Assembly (NCBI RefSeq): GCF_001577835.2
Contig: NC_029519.1
Coordinates: 25,952,045 to 26,016,044, forward strand
DNA: 64,000 nucleotides
From: Coturnix japonica
Lineage: Eukaryota > Chordata > Aves > Galliformes > Phasianidae
Reading direction: 5' to 3'
Below are positions 40,954-52,800 of this stretch, piece after piece; within the stretch, counting starts at the first letter, position 1, and every line of letters begins with the position of its first letter. A program made the position numbers and the translations under genes. The notes under the pieces are model-generated. The model was not told the origin of the DNA. It was given only the letters and a program-made list of their open reading frames with translations, and made no database searches.

Positions 40954-43900
40954 TCACCTGGTCAATTATTATAACTTTTTTTTAACCTGGTGGCACTCCA
41001 GATAATCCCATCACTAGATTCACAATATCTCAGAGCAATTTTTTCATCTCTTGGCTTCTGGTGGTTTTTATATTTTCTATAGCAAGACGTTCACATACAA
41101 TATATAGTTACTATTGCATGGGGCTTGCAGCTGGCTCTCACTAAATGACACATCATTACAACTCTTACAACTGTATCGTGGACTGCATTAATATAATGGC
41201 GCATTTCTTCCAATTGTGAACTGATATACTTTCATAGTATCTTAGCCTTGACTCTTCATAAAGAACAATTAGGTCTTAAGAGATTTTGGAGCACACGTGC
41301 TCATAGCTGAAGAATGTAAAAGCAAATAAAATAATCCCAATATTTTTAATTTTTTGAAGCAAAACCATGGAAGAACAGCATGTTCGAATCTTCGGGTTTG
41401 GCAACACTACCACAGTAATTTAGTTGGCTTTGAAATTGAATTTGTTCATACACAATTATCTCCTCCTTCCAACTTTCCAAAATCAAAACAGGAATCCTTC
41501 ATTCTAGCATGATCTGATCCCCACCTAGGAGAGCTCACGAGGGAAGACCCCCAAAACCATAAAAGTCAATACTTTGTAACAACTGCTCCCAGTCTCAAGT
41601 AAAATAAGTAAAAAGTCAATAACGTACTTTCTAACAGTGAGGCACAGAAACAAAGTAATGCCTCAACAATTTAAGTATTGTGACTTACAGAACAAAGCTT
41701 AATTCCTTAATACTCTCTGATGTTTCTCACATGCATTCAGTTTCTTCCACAGTTCCCAGGTGTCTTTCCTTTAAAGTTTTGATTCTAATCACAAGTTTTG
41801 CTTTCTGATGTTGTTGTTGTTTTTAAAGAAAAATGACTTCTTTTGGCAACACCAACTATTGGAAGACTTGTAAGGTCTGGCAATGCTACTGAATGACACT
41901 GGGCACAACTCTATTAATTGTTGCTGGGAAACAGCCCATTTTATGGAAGCTAGAATGGGTCCAATAATCTCTTTCTGCTTTAGAAACTGTTTTTTGTCTG
42001 TTTGTTTGTCTTTGCTTTTTAAGCATGCATGAAGTCTCTTTCAGCTATTGTATCATTATTGTATTCTGCTATTGTATTGTTATATGTTATTGATTGTCAA
42101 GACCATTAAAAGCATTAGTCACGTTAAATAATTAATCTCTCCAGATTAGCTTCAGCCACAGATGCCGTCAGCAGCAACCTTCCAAAATACTTGTAGTAAA
42201 GAAAACCCAGCATAGCTGCAGTGTAAACAGATCACATTCAAAAGCCAGCAAGACAAAGATGGTCCAGCAACCATGTCACGTGATTGTATTACAGGGGGAT
42301 TTCTGCAAAGAGCATTAAATAATCTCAGTTTTAAAGACAAGATATGCAACAACAAGAAATGTGAGATCTTCAAATGAAGCATCACTACGAGAACATCAAT
42401 AACATTAGTGAAAGTATGGGTCTTTGAAAAAATGCTTGTATACACATGAAAGAATTTGTCCTTCTCATTGTCACTCCTAGCATCTCACTGCTGAATGACT
42501 GATATATTATTCTGCAGCTGACTGGCAGCTCAGTAGGCAAAGTATGGCAGCCTGTTTACTGGCCCTGGCAAGGGTTTCAGGTATGTGACAGACCAGGAGG
42601 CACACAGCAGCAGAAAAACTGACAAATGCCAAAACTCCCTCGGTGCACAGAGTCAGTAAGACCAACGTAAGCTGTTCCACATGACCATTCTTTAAAAGCC
42701 TCCAGCAATAGCAGGCGTCCCACGTGGGGTACTTGCAGTGAAGCTGAGCAAGCCCGAGGCAGACAGAATTCAGGCAATAAAGGGACCACAATTAGATTTT
42801 TCAAAGTAAGTCTGAATTGGCAGAATACTTTAAAGTCCCTTATCTTTTCCTTCTAAGTGCCAAGACAGAGAAGACAGAGAAAAGATAGAAAAGAGCCTGT
42901 GGGCGGACACAGTGTTGGACAGTGTACCAGTATCTGTCTTGCTGCTGCACTTGAACCATCACAAAGGGAAATTTCCGTATCAAGATCCACATATTTTTGT
43001 AATTTGTTTGCAAAGTAAGATCAGTTATTACTTTGTTGATTAATTAATATTCAAATTAATAAACGGATTGGATCTTCCACAATGAATACTATTTTAATGA
43101 CTACATATTTAAAATCTGAAGTATTTTCCATTTAATTGCACTGTTGAATGGAAGAACACGGGTTAGCTGGTTACATACCTGGAGGGCTCCTGGAAGGACC
43201 AAGAAGAGGGAAAAGTTCTTACAGACTAAGTGGCCACATTCAGTTTAGAAGGGTGGTAATGGCCAGCCACATCAGAGAACACCAGTAAAAGCATAAGGCA
43301 CAGGCATTCTGGAGCAGTGTTATGCACCACCCAATTTTCTGCATGTTACCAAGAGTTGAAGGAAACATTTAGCATGGCATAGTGATAAAGAAAGAATGCT
43401 TGTGGTCAGTAAAATGGTGTATTCCAGTGCATTAACCAATAATTTCCTAGTAGCTTTAATGAACAAAGTGAAAACTCATGAGATATGTAGGATTTACCTG
43501 AGCCAACTCTGTTGCTGAAATAGTGCCATCGTCAGAATTACAGATGAGTGGAGCAAAGGAGAGCAAGCTTGCATTCGAAGAGAAAGGCAGACTGACGATT
43601 CTTTGTCACTTCCAGCACCCAATGAAAAGTGCTGCTCTGCCTCATGTTGCATACACCAAGTCACCTAGGTAAGAATTATGAAAAGACACATCAAATTAAA
43701 GGAGTGGGAAATGGAACACACTGCTATAATTCACACACTAGTAAAATACAGGTAGTCTCCCCCATTGCCCGGTCACCGTCTAGTTTTACAGGAACCACCC
43801 TAGAATTAAACTTCAAGGAGTATGTGAGGTACTCTAAAGCAGCACCTTTTTTACTTGTCTTTTAGTTTAGCAGACAAATGTTCCCCATGTCCAGACAGAT

Positions 43901-44059
43901 GCACGGCAGGAAATCTGAGAGTGAAATGGACAAGTGCGAAAGAAAGCGGGTCTATTTCAAGACATACATACCCAATGTTACGAACAAGTCCCTTATTTTC
44001 AGACAGCAGAGGTTCAGATCCCACTTAAAAATAAGCACGGAGGCAGAAAACAATATGTA

Positions 44060-44680
44060 CACTTTTATCATAATTAAATGTAGCAAGTGAGTGGGCACGA
44101 GAGCAAGTGGGCAGTTGTCATGGATGGTTTCCAGGTGGCCAATTGTCAGCGCAGCCTGAGAAGCAGCATTCGCAAATGCTGACGTTCATTTGCATAACAT
44201 GCCATCGGAGCTCATCTCAACATTTGCAAGGCTGCCACAACAGAGCTCGTAAGTATCTTAAACTGGGGGAAGTGGTGAGGCAGGAAGGAAGAGCACATAC
44301 ACCTAGGAGACTTGCTGACAAGTACTAATACACCCCAGTGTACTGGTTAAATCTGCCAATGACACATTTCATACACTTCTGTCACTACCTCAGCAAAGTG
44401 TTGTTCTGCAAGTAGGTTACTGTCATGCAGTGTCAGTCAGGCTAGCTCTGAGCATGCTGTGAACGTACTAGCACGATCACTGCTTTATTAGCATGCACTA
44501 AACATGTGCAGCAGTTCCCTTCTAAGTTCATTAAAACAGAAACACGCTGGCAGCCGTCACTTCCTAACAAGGCCCATATTTTTAAGATGCCGTGTTTAAT
44601 ACACTGTGTGTAAGTGATGAAGTGGATGATTCTTTAGAACGTTTAGCGTGAGAAAAATACTTCCAAACATTTTGCTGTAC
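44060..44680. promoter_or_regulatory. Candidate enhancer upstream of SCOC
   Basis: A non-repetitive block with a compact site cluster at 44171-44195: a C/EBP or POU-like GCAAAT, TGCTGACG (MARE/CRE-like), and a perfect octamer ATTTGCAT at 44188-44195. Further E-box (CATGTG, CAGCAG), GATCAC and homeodomain-like TTTATTA elements follow to 44680. The block retains more CpG than its surroundings. It lies about 2 kb upstream of the first SCOC exon. Enhancer function is an inference. Confidence 0.35.
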
Positions 44681-46435
44681 ACCGCAAAGTACTGGTGAAT
44701 TTATGCACATCTGTGTTACAGAACTGCACAGTCAGAGGTGGATTCTGCTCCTCTTTATACTTAGACATTGTCTCACTGGAAACAACCACAATGCTTTCAA
44801 AGGTACTGACTACAAGCAGAAGGATTCAAAATACAATTATCCTCTTTCAGAATCCCCTATTAGTGTATGTAACAGACTGTATAGCTTCCACCTTACACAT
44901 CTGCATTTGCACAGCTTGTCTTTGGAGTGGACTCTTGATCAGACCAGCACAGCCTGACAGGACATCACTCACACACTGTGCTACAGCAGGGACCTAACCT
45001 ACCCAGAGCATTCTGTGTGTCCCCCCTAAACCAACATAAACCTACAGCTTTGGTGGTTTTGACTTTACATTAAAAAAAATCTTTTGTACTGCTGAGACTG
45101 AGAGCATTAGAACAACACCAGGAACCTCCCTACAATTACACCTTTGGAGCAAGGGGTCAGTGAGGACTCTCAGCTGACCAACTTCCTGTCTCTGACCCCT
45201 CTTGCATCTCCAAAAATACTTGAAATAGAAGCACTGTGAAACCAAAGGCCAAAAGGCTGCAGCCTACGGCCTGTGCGGATTGGTGTGCATCACACTTCTT
45301 CACCCCGAGGAATCCTTCTTGCCCATGCTTATTAAATACAGCTTCTGCTCAGCATCACTTTTACTGATGGCTGTTAACCAGACACAAGTAACAGCTGCAC
45401 AGCTCCTATATTCACTATGCTGCTGCACAAGTCTTTGTCTAACACTAGTTAATGATCTACCTGGGAACTGCTCCATTCACTGCTTTCTTTTCTCTTCTCT
45501 CCACTTTTCTTCCTCATTCAGAATTTACAAATGAACATAAAACATTATAGAGATGCCAGGAGACCGTGCTTTGCATGGGTCAGAACTAAGCCTGAATAAC
45601 ACTCAACACTGTTCTGAAAATGCAAGACATCCTTGATTTTCAGTCATCCCTGAAGACGGTTGTCAGCACCTTCCCTATTTTACAAGCTTAAATAAAAGCA
45701 AAAACACACACAAGCAGTTAAGGGGCCAGAAGAAAGAGTCACATCCATCATTTCTGTAAGTCAGGCAACACTTCACAGAACCAACTTCAATTTTCAGCAA
45801 GACTTCAGAAAGGTTCCTAATTAAGAAAAAATATTTGACAACAACTAAACCTGGTCTTTTTCTGCATGTAAGTTTTGATTAAAAAATCCAAGTCAGGTAG
45901 GTCAGGCATGCAATCTGAGCAGGGAACAGTTCCACTGCTCACTACACTGTCTTCAACCAAGACCAGGGCTATGTATACTTTTAAACTAATCACAAAGAAT
46001 GATGCTATCCAGTGCATGCAAAAGAAAGTTATTCCTAAGAGGTAAGAAGCACAAGGTGACCTCCTAGTTTATATGTTCAAATGATGGTCACCTTTTTTGA
46101 AGAATGCAAAAACAAACTGCCCCAAAAGCTCAGGTTTCCTTTGAAGCTATTTTCTCCTTCTTCCTCCCATCTCCTCTCACAGAAGCCCAACGCTCACTTG
46201 TTTTACTTCACTCATGCACATTGGTCGGTTGGTTTTGGTGAGGATGCTCAAGTCAGTAAAATCCCACAGTATTTAAAGACCACATGCTAAACTTGGTACT
46301 GCAAAATCCACTCATTGCATGTGCCTGAAGTAACATTTTATGATCACACAATATTAAGGCTTTTCTTCTATGAAAAATACAAAACAAAAGAGCAAACCGC
46401 CTTACAGAGCCCTTGAGGAAAAACCACAGGCACTA

Positions 46436-46445
46436 CCCCCCCCCC
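46436..46445. repeat. Poly-C run of 10
   Basis: Short homopolymer about 300 bp upstream of SCOC exon 1a. Confidence 0.8.
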
Positions 46446-46739
46446 TTCCCTCTGATTCAGGTGAAGGCACAGCTCTTTCCCAGAAGGCGTGTAATTACAG
46501 TGTTTGCTCAGCACATATCCGATGAAGCTGGTAGAGCCTTCCAGCTTAACGATTTCCGGCAAGGAGCTCAAGGTTCACAGGAGAGATGGCACCGCGCGAC
46601 GTGTAGCTGCCCGCAGGATCGGGTAACATCTGTGCTCACCTCATTAAGGATTTAACAAGAGAAGCTGCCTGCACTGAAAATGGCTGACAACTGCTATGCT
46701 TAATGGGCTTCCCTGAAAACTTCGAAAGAAGGAAACGAA

Positions 46740-46803
46740 ATGGATTTACCAATAGATGAGGAGGATGGCACTTTCACCAACATTTCTTTGGCAGATGATC
46801 CAG
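46740..46803 (+). CDS. SCOC: SCOC exon 1a (upstream alternative first coding exon)
   Basis: The ATG has a good context (G at -3, G at +4). The exon encodes [20 protein letters not shown] and then a split codon before a GTAAGA donor. From memory, one human SCOC isoform has a first exon reading ...[14 protein letters not shown], so this is its orthologue. Splicing to 52104 keeps the frame through to the coiled coil. The promoter is presumably just upstream of 46.7 kb, where a small CpG-containing stretch (46590-46625) is seen, but no large island. Confidence 0.88.
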
Positions 46804-49800
46804 GTAAGAAACTACGTTTATCTATTGAGACAAAACAGATCCCATGGGCTGAATAAGAACACCGGGTGAGCACACAAACCTGCAGGTGCTAACTATAAGG
46901 TACGGTGTATTTTTAAGAAAAGGCCTCCAAGTAAAGACTTTTAGTCGTGTAGTTAATTAAGTCTTGTGATCAGAGTTGAGATCTTTGGAGTTTGGGGGCT
47001 ACCGCAGCCCTGCCATAACAGCATGTGGTAGCTTACACTTACCCCTTGAGCACACAGAGCCTTTCACTGCTTGTGAAGAGACTTACAGAAGTGTTAACTC
47101 AGTACTACTTCAGACAAAACAAATACAGACAGTATGGATACTGAACGATCACCTCTGCCTTACTCCAGAGAGAGCTCACAAGAAGGGATGCAAATTAATC
47201 GGTAACTGAAACAAGCTGATCCACTTAAATCCCAACTATCAAGCATTAACTTTTAAAGGAAGCTACACAAACAAGCCTCCTCCTGCCCTTCTTGTTTATG
47301 GAATAGAAATGATTTGGGATGGGAAGTAAGATAGTTCTGCTAGCTCCACATACTGGGAAAACTGAGTTAATATGACCTGGTAATAATTTATTTAGAAAGG
47401 TATAGCCAGAGTAGCAGCCAGATCATGTTAGCTTGGCTGTCATACAGCTGCACTGACTTACACAAGTTAGAAAATGGAATTGCTGCTTAATGGATGCTAC
47501 AAGTCCTCTTATTTTATTTTTAAAAAACAGTTGGCTGTTTTGTCTCATTTTTAGCTTAAAGAATGTTATTGTATGTGCTGTCTTTACCACCTATATAAAA
47601 ACAAACAGTTGAGCAGATCTGATTTTGAGAGCAGTTTTCCAGCAGTCTCATATTAGGACAATGTAGCTGAAGTGGACATTTAAATGCAATTAGTTTATAT
47701 AGCACATAATCAGCCCTACAACAATGTTACTAAGCTAAATATTCACAATGAGACAAACATGTACTGATGAGCCAGCAGTGTGCCCAGGTGGCCAAGAAGG
47801 CCAATGGCATCCTGGCTTGTATCAGGAATGGTGTGGTTGGCTGGACTAGGGAAGTCATCCTGCCCCTTACTTGGCATTGGTGAGGCTTCACCTCGAGTAC
47901 TGAGTTCAGTTTTGGGCACCTCAAAAAGGACATGGAGGTACTGGAGCAGGTCCAGAGAAGGGCAATGAGGCTTGTGAAGGGCTTGGAGAATATGCCCTAT
48001 GAGGAGAGGCTGAAGGAACTGCGGCTGTTTAGTCTGGGGAAAAGGAGGCTCAGGGGAGACCTTATTGCTCTCTTCCGGTGCCTGAAAGGTGCTTACAGTG
48101 AGAGCGGGGCAGGTCTCTTCTCACTGGTGACAAGTGACAGGACAAGGGGAAATGGCCTCAGGTTTAGGTTGGATATCAGGAAAACTTCTTAACAGAAAGG
48201 GTTGTTAAGCACTGGAATAGGCTCCCCTGGGAGGTGGCTGAGTCACCATCCCTGGATGTGTTTAAACACTGTTTGGATGTGGTGCTTGGTGATATGATTT
48301 AGCAGAGGGTTGTTAGAGTTAGGGGACTATGGTTAGGCTGTGGTTGGACTTTATGATCTTTGAGGTCTTTTCCAAGCTGAGTAATTCTATGATTCTACGT
48401 AGATCCTGGTGAAAGCTGTGTTGTCTGGAGAACTCTCCATCGCTACAGGTCTGTCATTTCCCCATAAGAAGGAGAACAGTAGGAAAAGGTATATCCTGTG
48501 ACTCTGCAGATGCCACTAATATTGAAGTAGCTGCTAAGCAACTGTGCAGTAAGACTTTGCTGTACCTCAGCACTTACTTCTACATGACTCCTGACAGCAT
48601 GAACACACCCAAACTCAGAGGGAGCTCATTTTAACACAGAGGATGGAAAGCAATGCTTTACTATGCTGGATCTGCTGCAAGAAATACCAGAGCTTTACCC
48701 CCTGCTATAGAAGTGAAGATCTGGGGAGAGTCATGCAGAAGCAGAGAAAGAAATTCAGAGTAACTGAGAGTAAGTGATGTTTTCAAGCGAGCTCTTAACA
48801 CAAGGGCAACACTGACAGAACATACATAGTAAGATTCATGGTGAATGTAATAGCCCCCGTCCATGTGTTCTGCCAGAGGGTAACACCCAGAGGTCAGGGA
48901 GCAAGGCATCAGAAAATTCATAATCTATAGCAGGAAAGTACTATCACATGCTTTAGAGCTATCAGTTCTCCTTTGCTCTCCCAGCTAAAGACTAATTATC
49001 TTAACTGCAGAGCACAGAAGCTAACAAACACAGAGGGTCTCACAGCCTTCAGGCTGGAGATGGACATCAATTCCACAAGAGTTGGAAGATTAGACAAAAA
49101 AGTTTTGCACTACGAGGGAGAAGAAGAATCCTTAGGATGGCCAACAGCAATCTCAAGCAAGGAATAAAGAAAATGGACCAGCAATATGTAGATACTGAAA
49201 CAAATAATAGAATCATAGAATTACCCAGGTTGGAAAAGACCTTGAAGATCATCAAGTCCAACTGCAGCCTAACCATAGTACCCTAACTCTAACAACCCTC
49301 TGCTAAATCATATCCCTGAGCACCACATCCAAACAGCTCTTAAACACAACCAGGGATGGTAATTCAACCACCTCCCTGGGGACCCTATTCCAGTACTTAA
49401 CCACCCTTTCTGTGAAGAAGTGCTTCCTAACACCCAACCTAAACTTGCCCTGGTGCAACTTGAGGCCATTTCCCCTTGTCCTGTCACTTGTCACCAGTGA
49501 GAAGAGTCTTGCCCCACTCTCACTGTAAGCACTTTTCAGGTTAAATAAGCCACTGGATTTCGCCTGAGGATGATCTGATGTTTTAGAAGCAAGTGTTCTG
49601 TAATTAAATCTTAAGTTGGATCAGAGAGATCCACTGGTTTTAATGAACTCCAGGACGTTTGTAATTGCATAAGGCCTTCCCCCACCTCTCAAAGTGCAAT
49701 GGCAAAGAAACTAAAGACAAGCAGAACAACATGCTATGTATGTGCAATCTGATAACACAGTAAGAAAAGCTCAGTGCTCAAGCTTCTCTTCACTGCAAAA

Positions 49801-52800
49801 AAACCCAACATTTATTATCTTACTCTTTATTATTTTTGGCCTAAACAAAAGAAATGCAGTTTTCATCTCAAAATTACCAGTAGAGCTTTATGGAACCCTG
49901 CTAAAAAGTCCATCTACAATGTTTTTGTGACAAGTGCCATCCTTTTCATATCCTTCTTTGTGCAGACACTAAGGGGAAAAGTAGCGCAGCTCAAATAGCA
50001 AACAACTTACATATATGTTCGACAGCAGCTTCTGGTAAAAAGGAGAATGCATTTCCATTCCTGTGGCGAACAGTGAAGCCTCTGTCATCAGCCAGTTCAC
50101 GCAGGCGCTGTCGGTGCCTGTAACTCTGCTGCCAAAAAGGAAGCCAAGGGCTTGTCAGTGTGTGCTGTGTGCCATGGGAAGACAGCACATACACAACTGA
50201 TCCAGAAATGAAACCTCTGAAAAACAGTGACTGTTAGAATCTGAGTTCAGGGCAATGGAATTCACTCCTGCAGTTTAGTAAATGCACAGACCTATGCACT
50301 CAGGTTAGTGGTTAACTTATGCCTTATGGGAGGAGAACCCCTTGAGAGCATAAAACAGGAGGGGAACGCTGGTTTACGAGGGCAGATGGTGATAGGATAA
50401 GGGGAAATGGTTTTAAACTGAGACAGGGGAGGTTTAGGTTAGATATTAGGAGGAAGTTTTTCACACAGGGGTGGTGATGCACTGGAACAGGTTGCCCAGA
50501 GAGGTTGTGGATGCCCCATCCCTGGAGGCATTCAAGGCCAGGCTGGATGTGGCTCTGAGCAGCCTGGTCTGGTGGTTGGCAATACTGCATGTGGCAGAGA
50601 TCTTTAAGGTCCTTTTCAACCCAGGCCATTCTATGATTCGATGTCCTAAGGCAGATTGTTGCAATTTTAAACAAAAAAAGCTCTTTCAGTGAAATTACTA
50701 ATATTAACCAATTAATTAATAATAAATTTATTCATTTTTCCAGCCATGTTGGTTAGTTATAGGAAATCTTAAACTGGAACATAGTACACATGCTAAGTCT
50801 GAGTAATTGCATCCATAAAGTGACAGACACCATTCTAAATTGAATATAACACAGCTGGCAGCACCAGGAGCACTCCCCAGCTTTGAAAAAAACCTGCCTT
50901 AGAGGATACGGAATGAATTAGTAAGAAAGAAAGGGATTAGCACTGGTTCTTGGTTATATCCCAGTCAGTTCTGATGTCGGGTGCTCTGTGGCTGCTCAGC
51001 ATTACAAGCTCTCTTTGTAGCTCTTCAGTCAGAAAATCCACTTACCTGAAGCAAGGGATGGAGAGTCTAAGCGTAAAAACAGCTTAATAAACTGAGCAGC
51101 GGAACGCCACTTAGGGCAGCACCCGAGTGTTCCAGCAAGGAGGACCCTCTAATTCCTTCTTTAAACTAAAGAACGTGTGCTGGAATACCACTACACATCA
51201 GAAAACAACTAATTTCCAGCATGTGCTAATGTTATTTCACTTCAGCGCTGTATCTCTGAAGCAGAAAGCAGTAAGTTGACCAACAGAACCAAAGCGGAAC
51301 AGCTCTGTGAATGCAGGTTATACCAAATCCGCCAGCCTCGTACCCCCAAAACCTCCCCATCTGCAGCCACACAGCAGGGCTGACCAACTTGCGGGCTGAG
51401 GGGACTTATCCCAACGCTTCTGCCCTTCTCAGACAGAGGCAGAAGCTCAGAGAAGCAGATGCGGGCCACTTTATGACAGGCCAGGGGTGCACCCCGGCTT
51501 ACAGCACCTGTGGTAGCCAGGCAACACGGCCCCCTGCAAACACGCACCCACGCCGTCCAGCCCCGCGGGCAGGCCGAGCCCGGCGCAGGCGCGGCGCTGG
51601 CGCAGGCGCGGCGGGAGGAAAGGAAGGAAGGGAGGAAGGAGGGGACCGAGCGGCAGGGCTGCGGCCGGGCCGGCGCTGCGCTGCCCGCGGGAGCGCCAGG
51701 TGGGACGCGGCGGGATGGTCGGTGCTGGGCTGCAGCGCGGGGAGGCGGCCGGCACCCGGGGGGTGGCTCGGAGCGCTTCTCAGCTCGGGCCGCGGCCAGT
51801 CTGGGCCCTACCGCCTGCCGCTCCTGGCGTCCTGGATGCTCCGTAGGGCCGCGGAGGTGGGGCGAGGGATGGCGGCGGGGAGCGAGGCAGCCGGGTCCGG
51901 CGGTACCGCGGTTGCCCCGAAACGGGCCGGGATGGGCGGTGAGAGCAGCCGGCCTGATGCCGCTCGGCCTCTGCGGGAGCCGCTTCCAGAAAGATCCGTG
52001 CCGGGGGGCCGGCATCGCGCACAGCGCTGGTTGATGGAGCCGAGGGGAAATGTGCATCCAGAGCATCAATTCAGTGTTCCCTTTTTTTTTTTTCTTTAAG
52101 CAGACCGTCGCTCGGGCCGGCTGAGTTCTAAAGCAGAAAGAGCCCACTCTACAATGATGAACGCTGACATGGACGGTATAAGCGCTTAATGTTCTTGTGC
52201 TTCACTGTTATTTTTTCTGCTTAGTATGATTCCCAGCTATTACAGCAATTGCATTAAAGCTCCTATGATTTATTGCAGCTGTTGAGGCTGAGAATCAGGT
52301 GGAATTAGAAGAGAAAACACGGCTTATTAATCAAGTTTTGGAACTGCAGCACACACTTGAAGGTTAGCAGTTTGGCACCTCAGACTTTTCATAAGCACAA
52401 TGTAAACAAAACAGAACCGTACAGTGCTGCGCTGTCCTAGCCTGACAGTGCTGCTGTTTACAAATACATCGCTTATGCAGCTGAAGGTACACAAACAAGG
52501 CTTCAGAAACATTAGTGATATCAGCAACTACTTTTTCCCCTTTTCTGCAGTACAATCTCACACTACGCAACAGGCAGAAGGGGTGATACGTTTAGCTTCC
52601 CAGGCTCACTGGCTGTCCTACATCTTTGTTTCCACATAGTTTAGCCACAGTAACTTAAAAAGTCAATGAAAGAACACAGATTAACAGCATAACGCAGGGA
52701 AAGTAGACTTGAAATACCCTCTGTGCCACCTACTGTGGTACTCTCAGGCTCTATCTAAAGTAACACCTTAAAGCAGTGTTTCCCACATTAAGAAAAACCT

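Larger units (their letters stand above)
3591..46739. other. Intergenic region between MAML3 and SCOC
   Basis: About 43 kb of AT-rich DNA between the MAML3 promoter and the first SCOC exon. I translated the longest frames by eye. None shows a known domain, biased codon use, or paired splice sites that I can defend; the longest is 124 codons at 30997-31371. Recognisable content is limited to degraded CR1 pieces, one probable LTR, simple repeats and a few regulatory-looking blocks, listed separately. Long stretches, for example 3.6-8.0, 9.7-16.7, 17-21.3, 23.1-25.9, 30-33, 34-35.7, 36-37.1 and 40-44 kb, hold nothing else that I recognise. Lowly expressed non-coding RNAs cannot be excluded. Confidence 0.75.
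46804..52103 (+). other. SCOC: SCOC intron 1 (from exon 1a)
   Basis: A 5.3 kb intron bounded by GTAAGA and a NAGNAG acceptor. It holds three CR1 fragments, a candidate minus-strand exon (50011-50128) and the second SCOC promoter (CpG island at about 51.5-52.0 kb). The stretches 46.8-47.7, 48.4-49.2 and 50.65-51.45 kb show nothing else that I recognise. Confidence 0.8.

Noticed and set aside
47780-48192. Frames with an [20 protein letters not shown]-like peptide
   Set aside because: This is the C-terminal remnant of CR1 ORF2 within a truncated LINE copy, not a host gene.
50324-50692. 116-codon frame and its plus-strand partner
   Set aside because: They lie entirely in a CR1 3' end and its flanks.
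51242-52147. 301-codon minus-strand frame across the SCOC CpG island
   Set aside because: Overlaps SCOC exons in antisense and is of CpG-island low complexity. A divergent non-coding transcript remains possible, but the frame itself is not supported.
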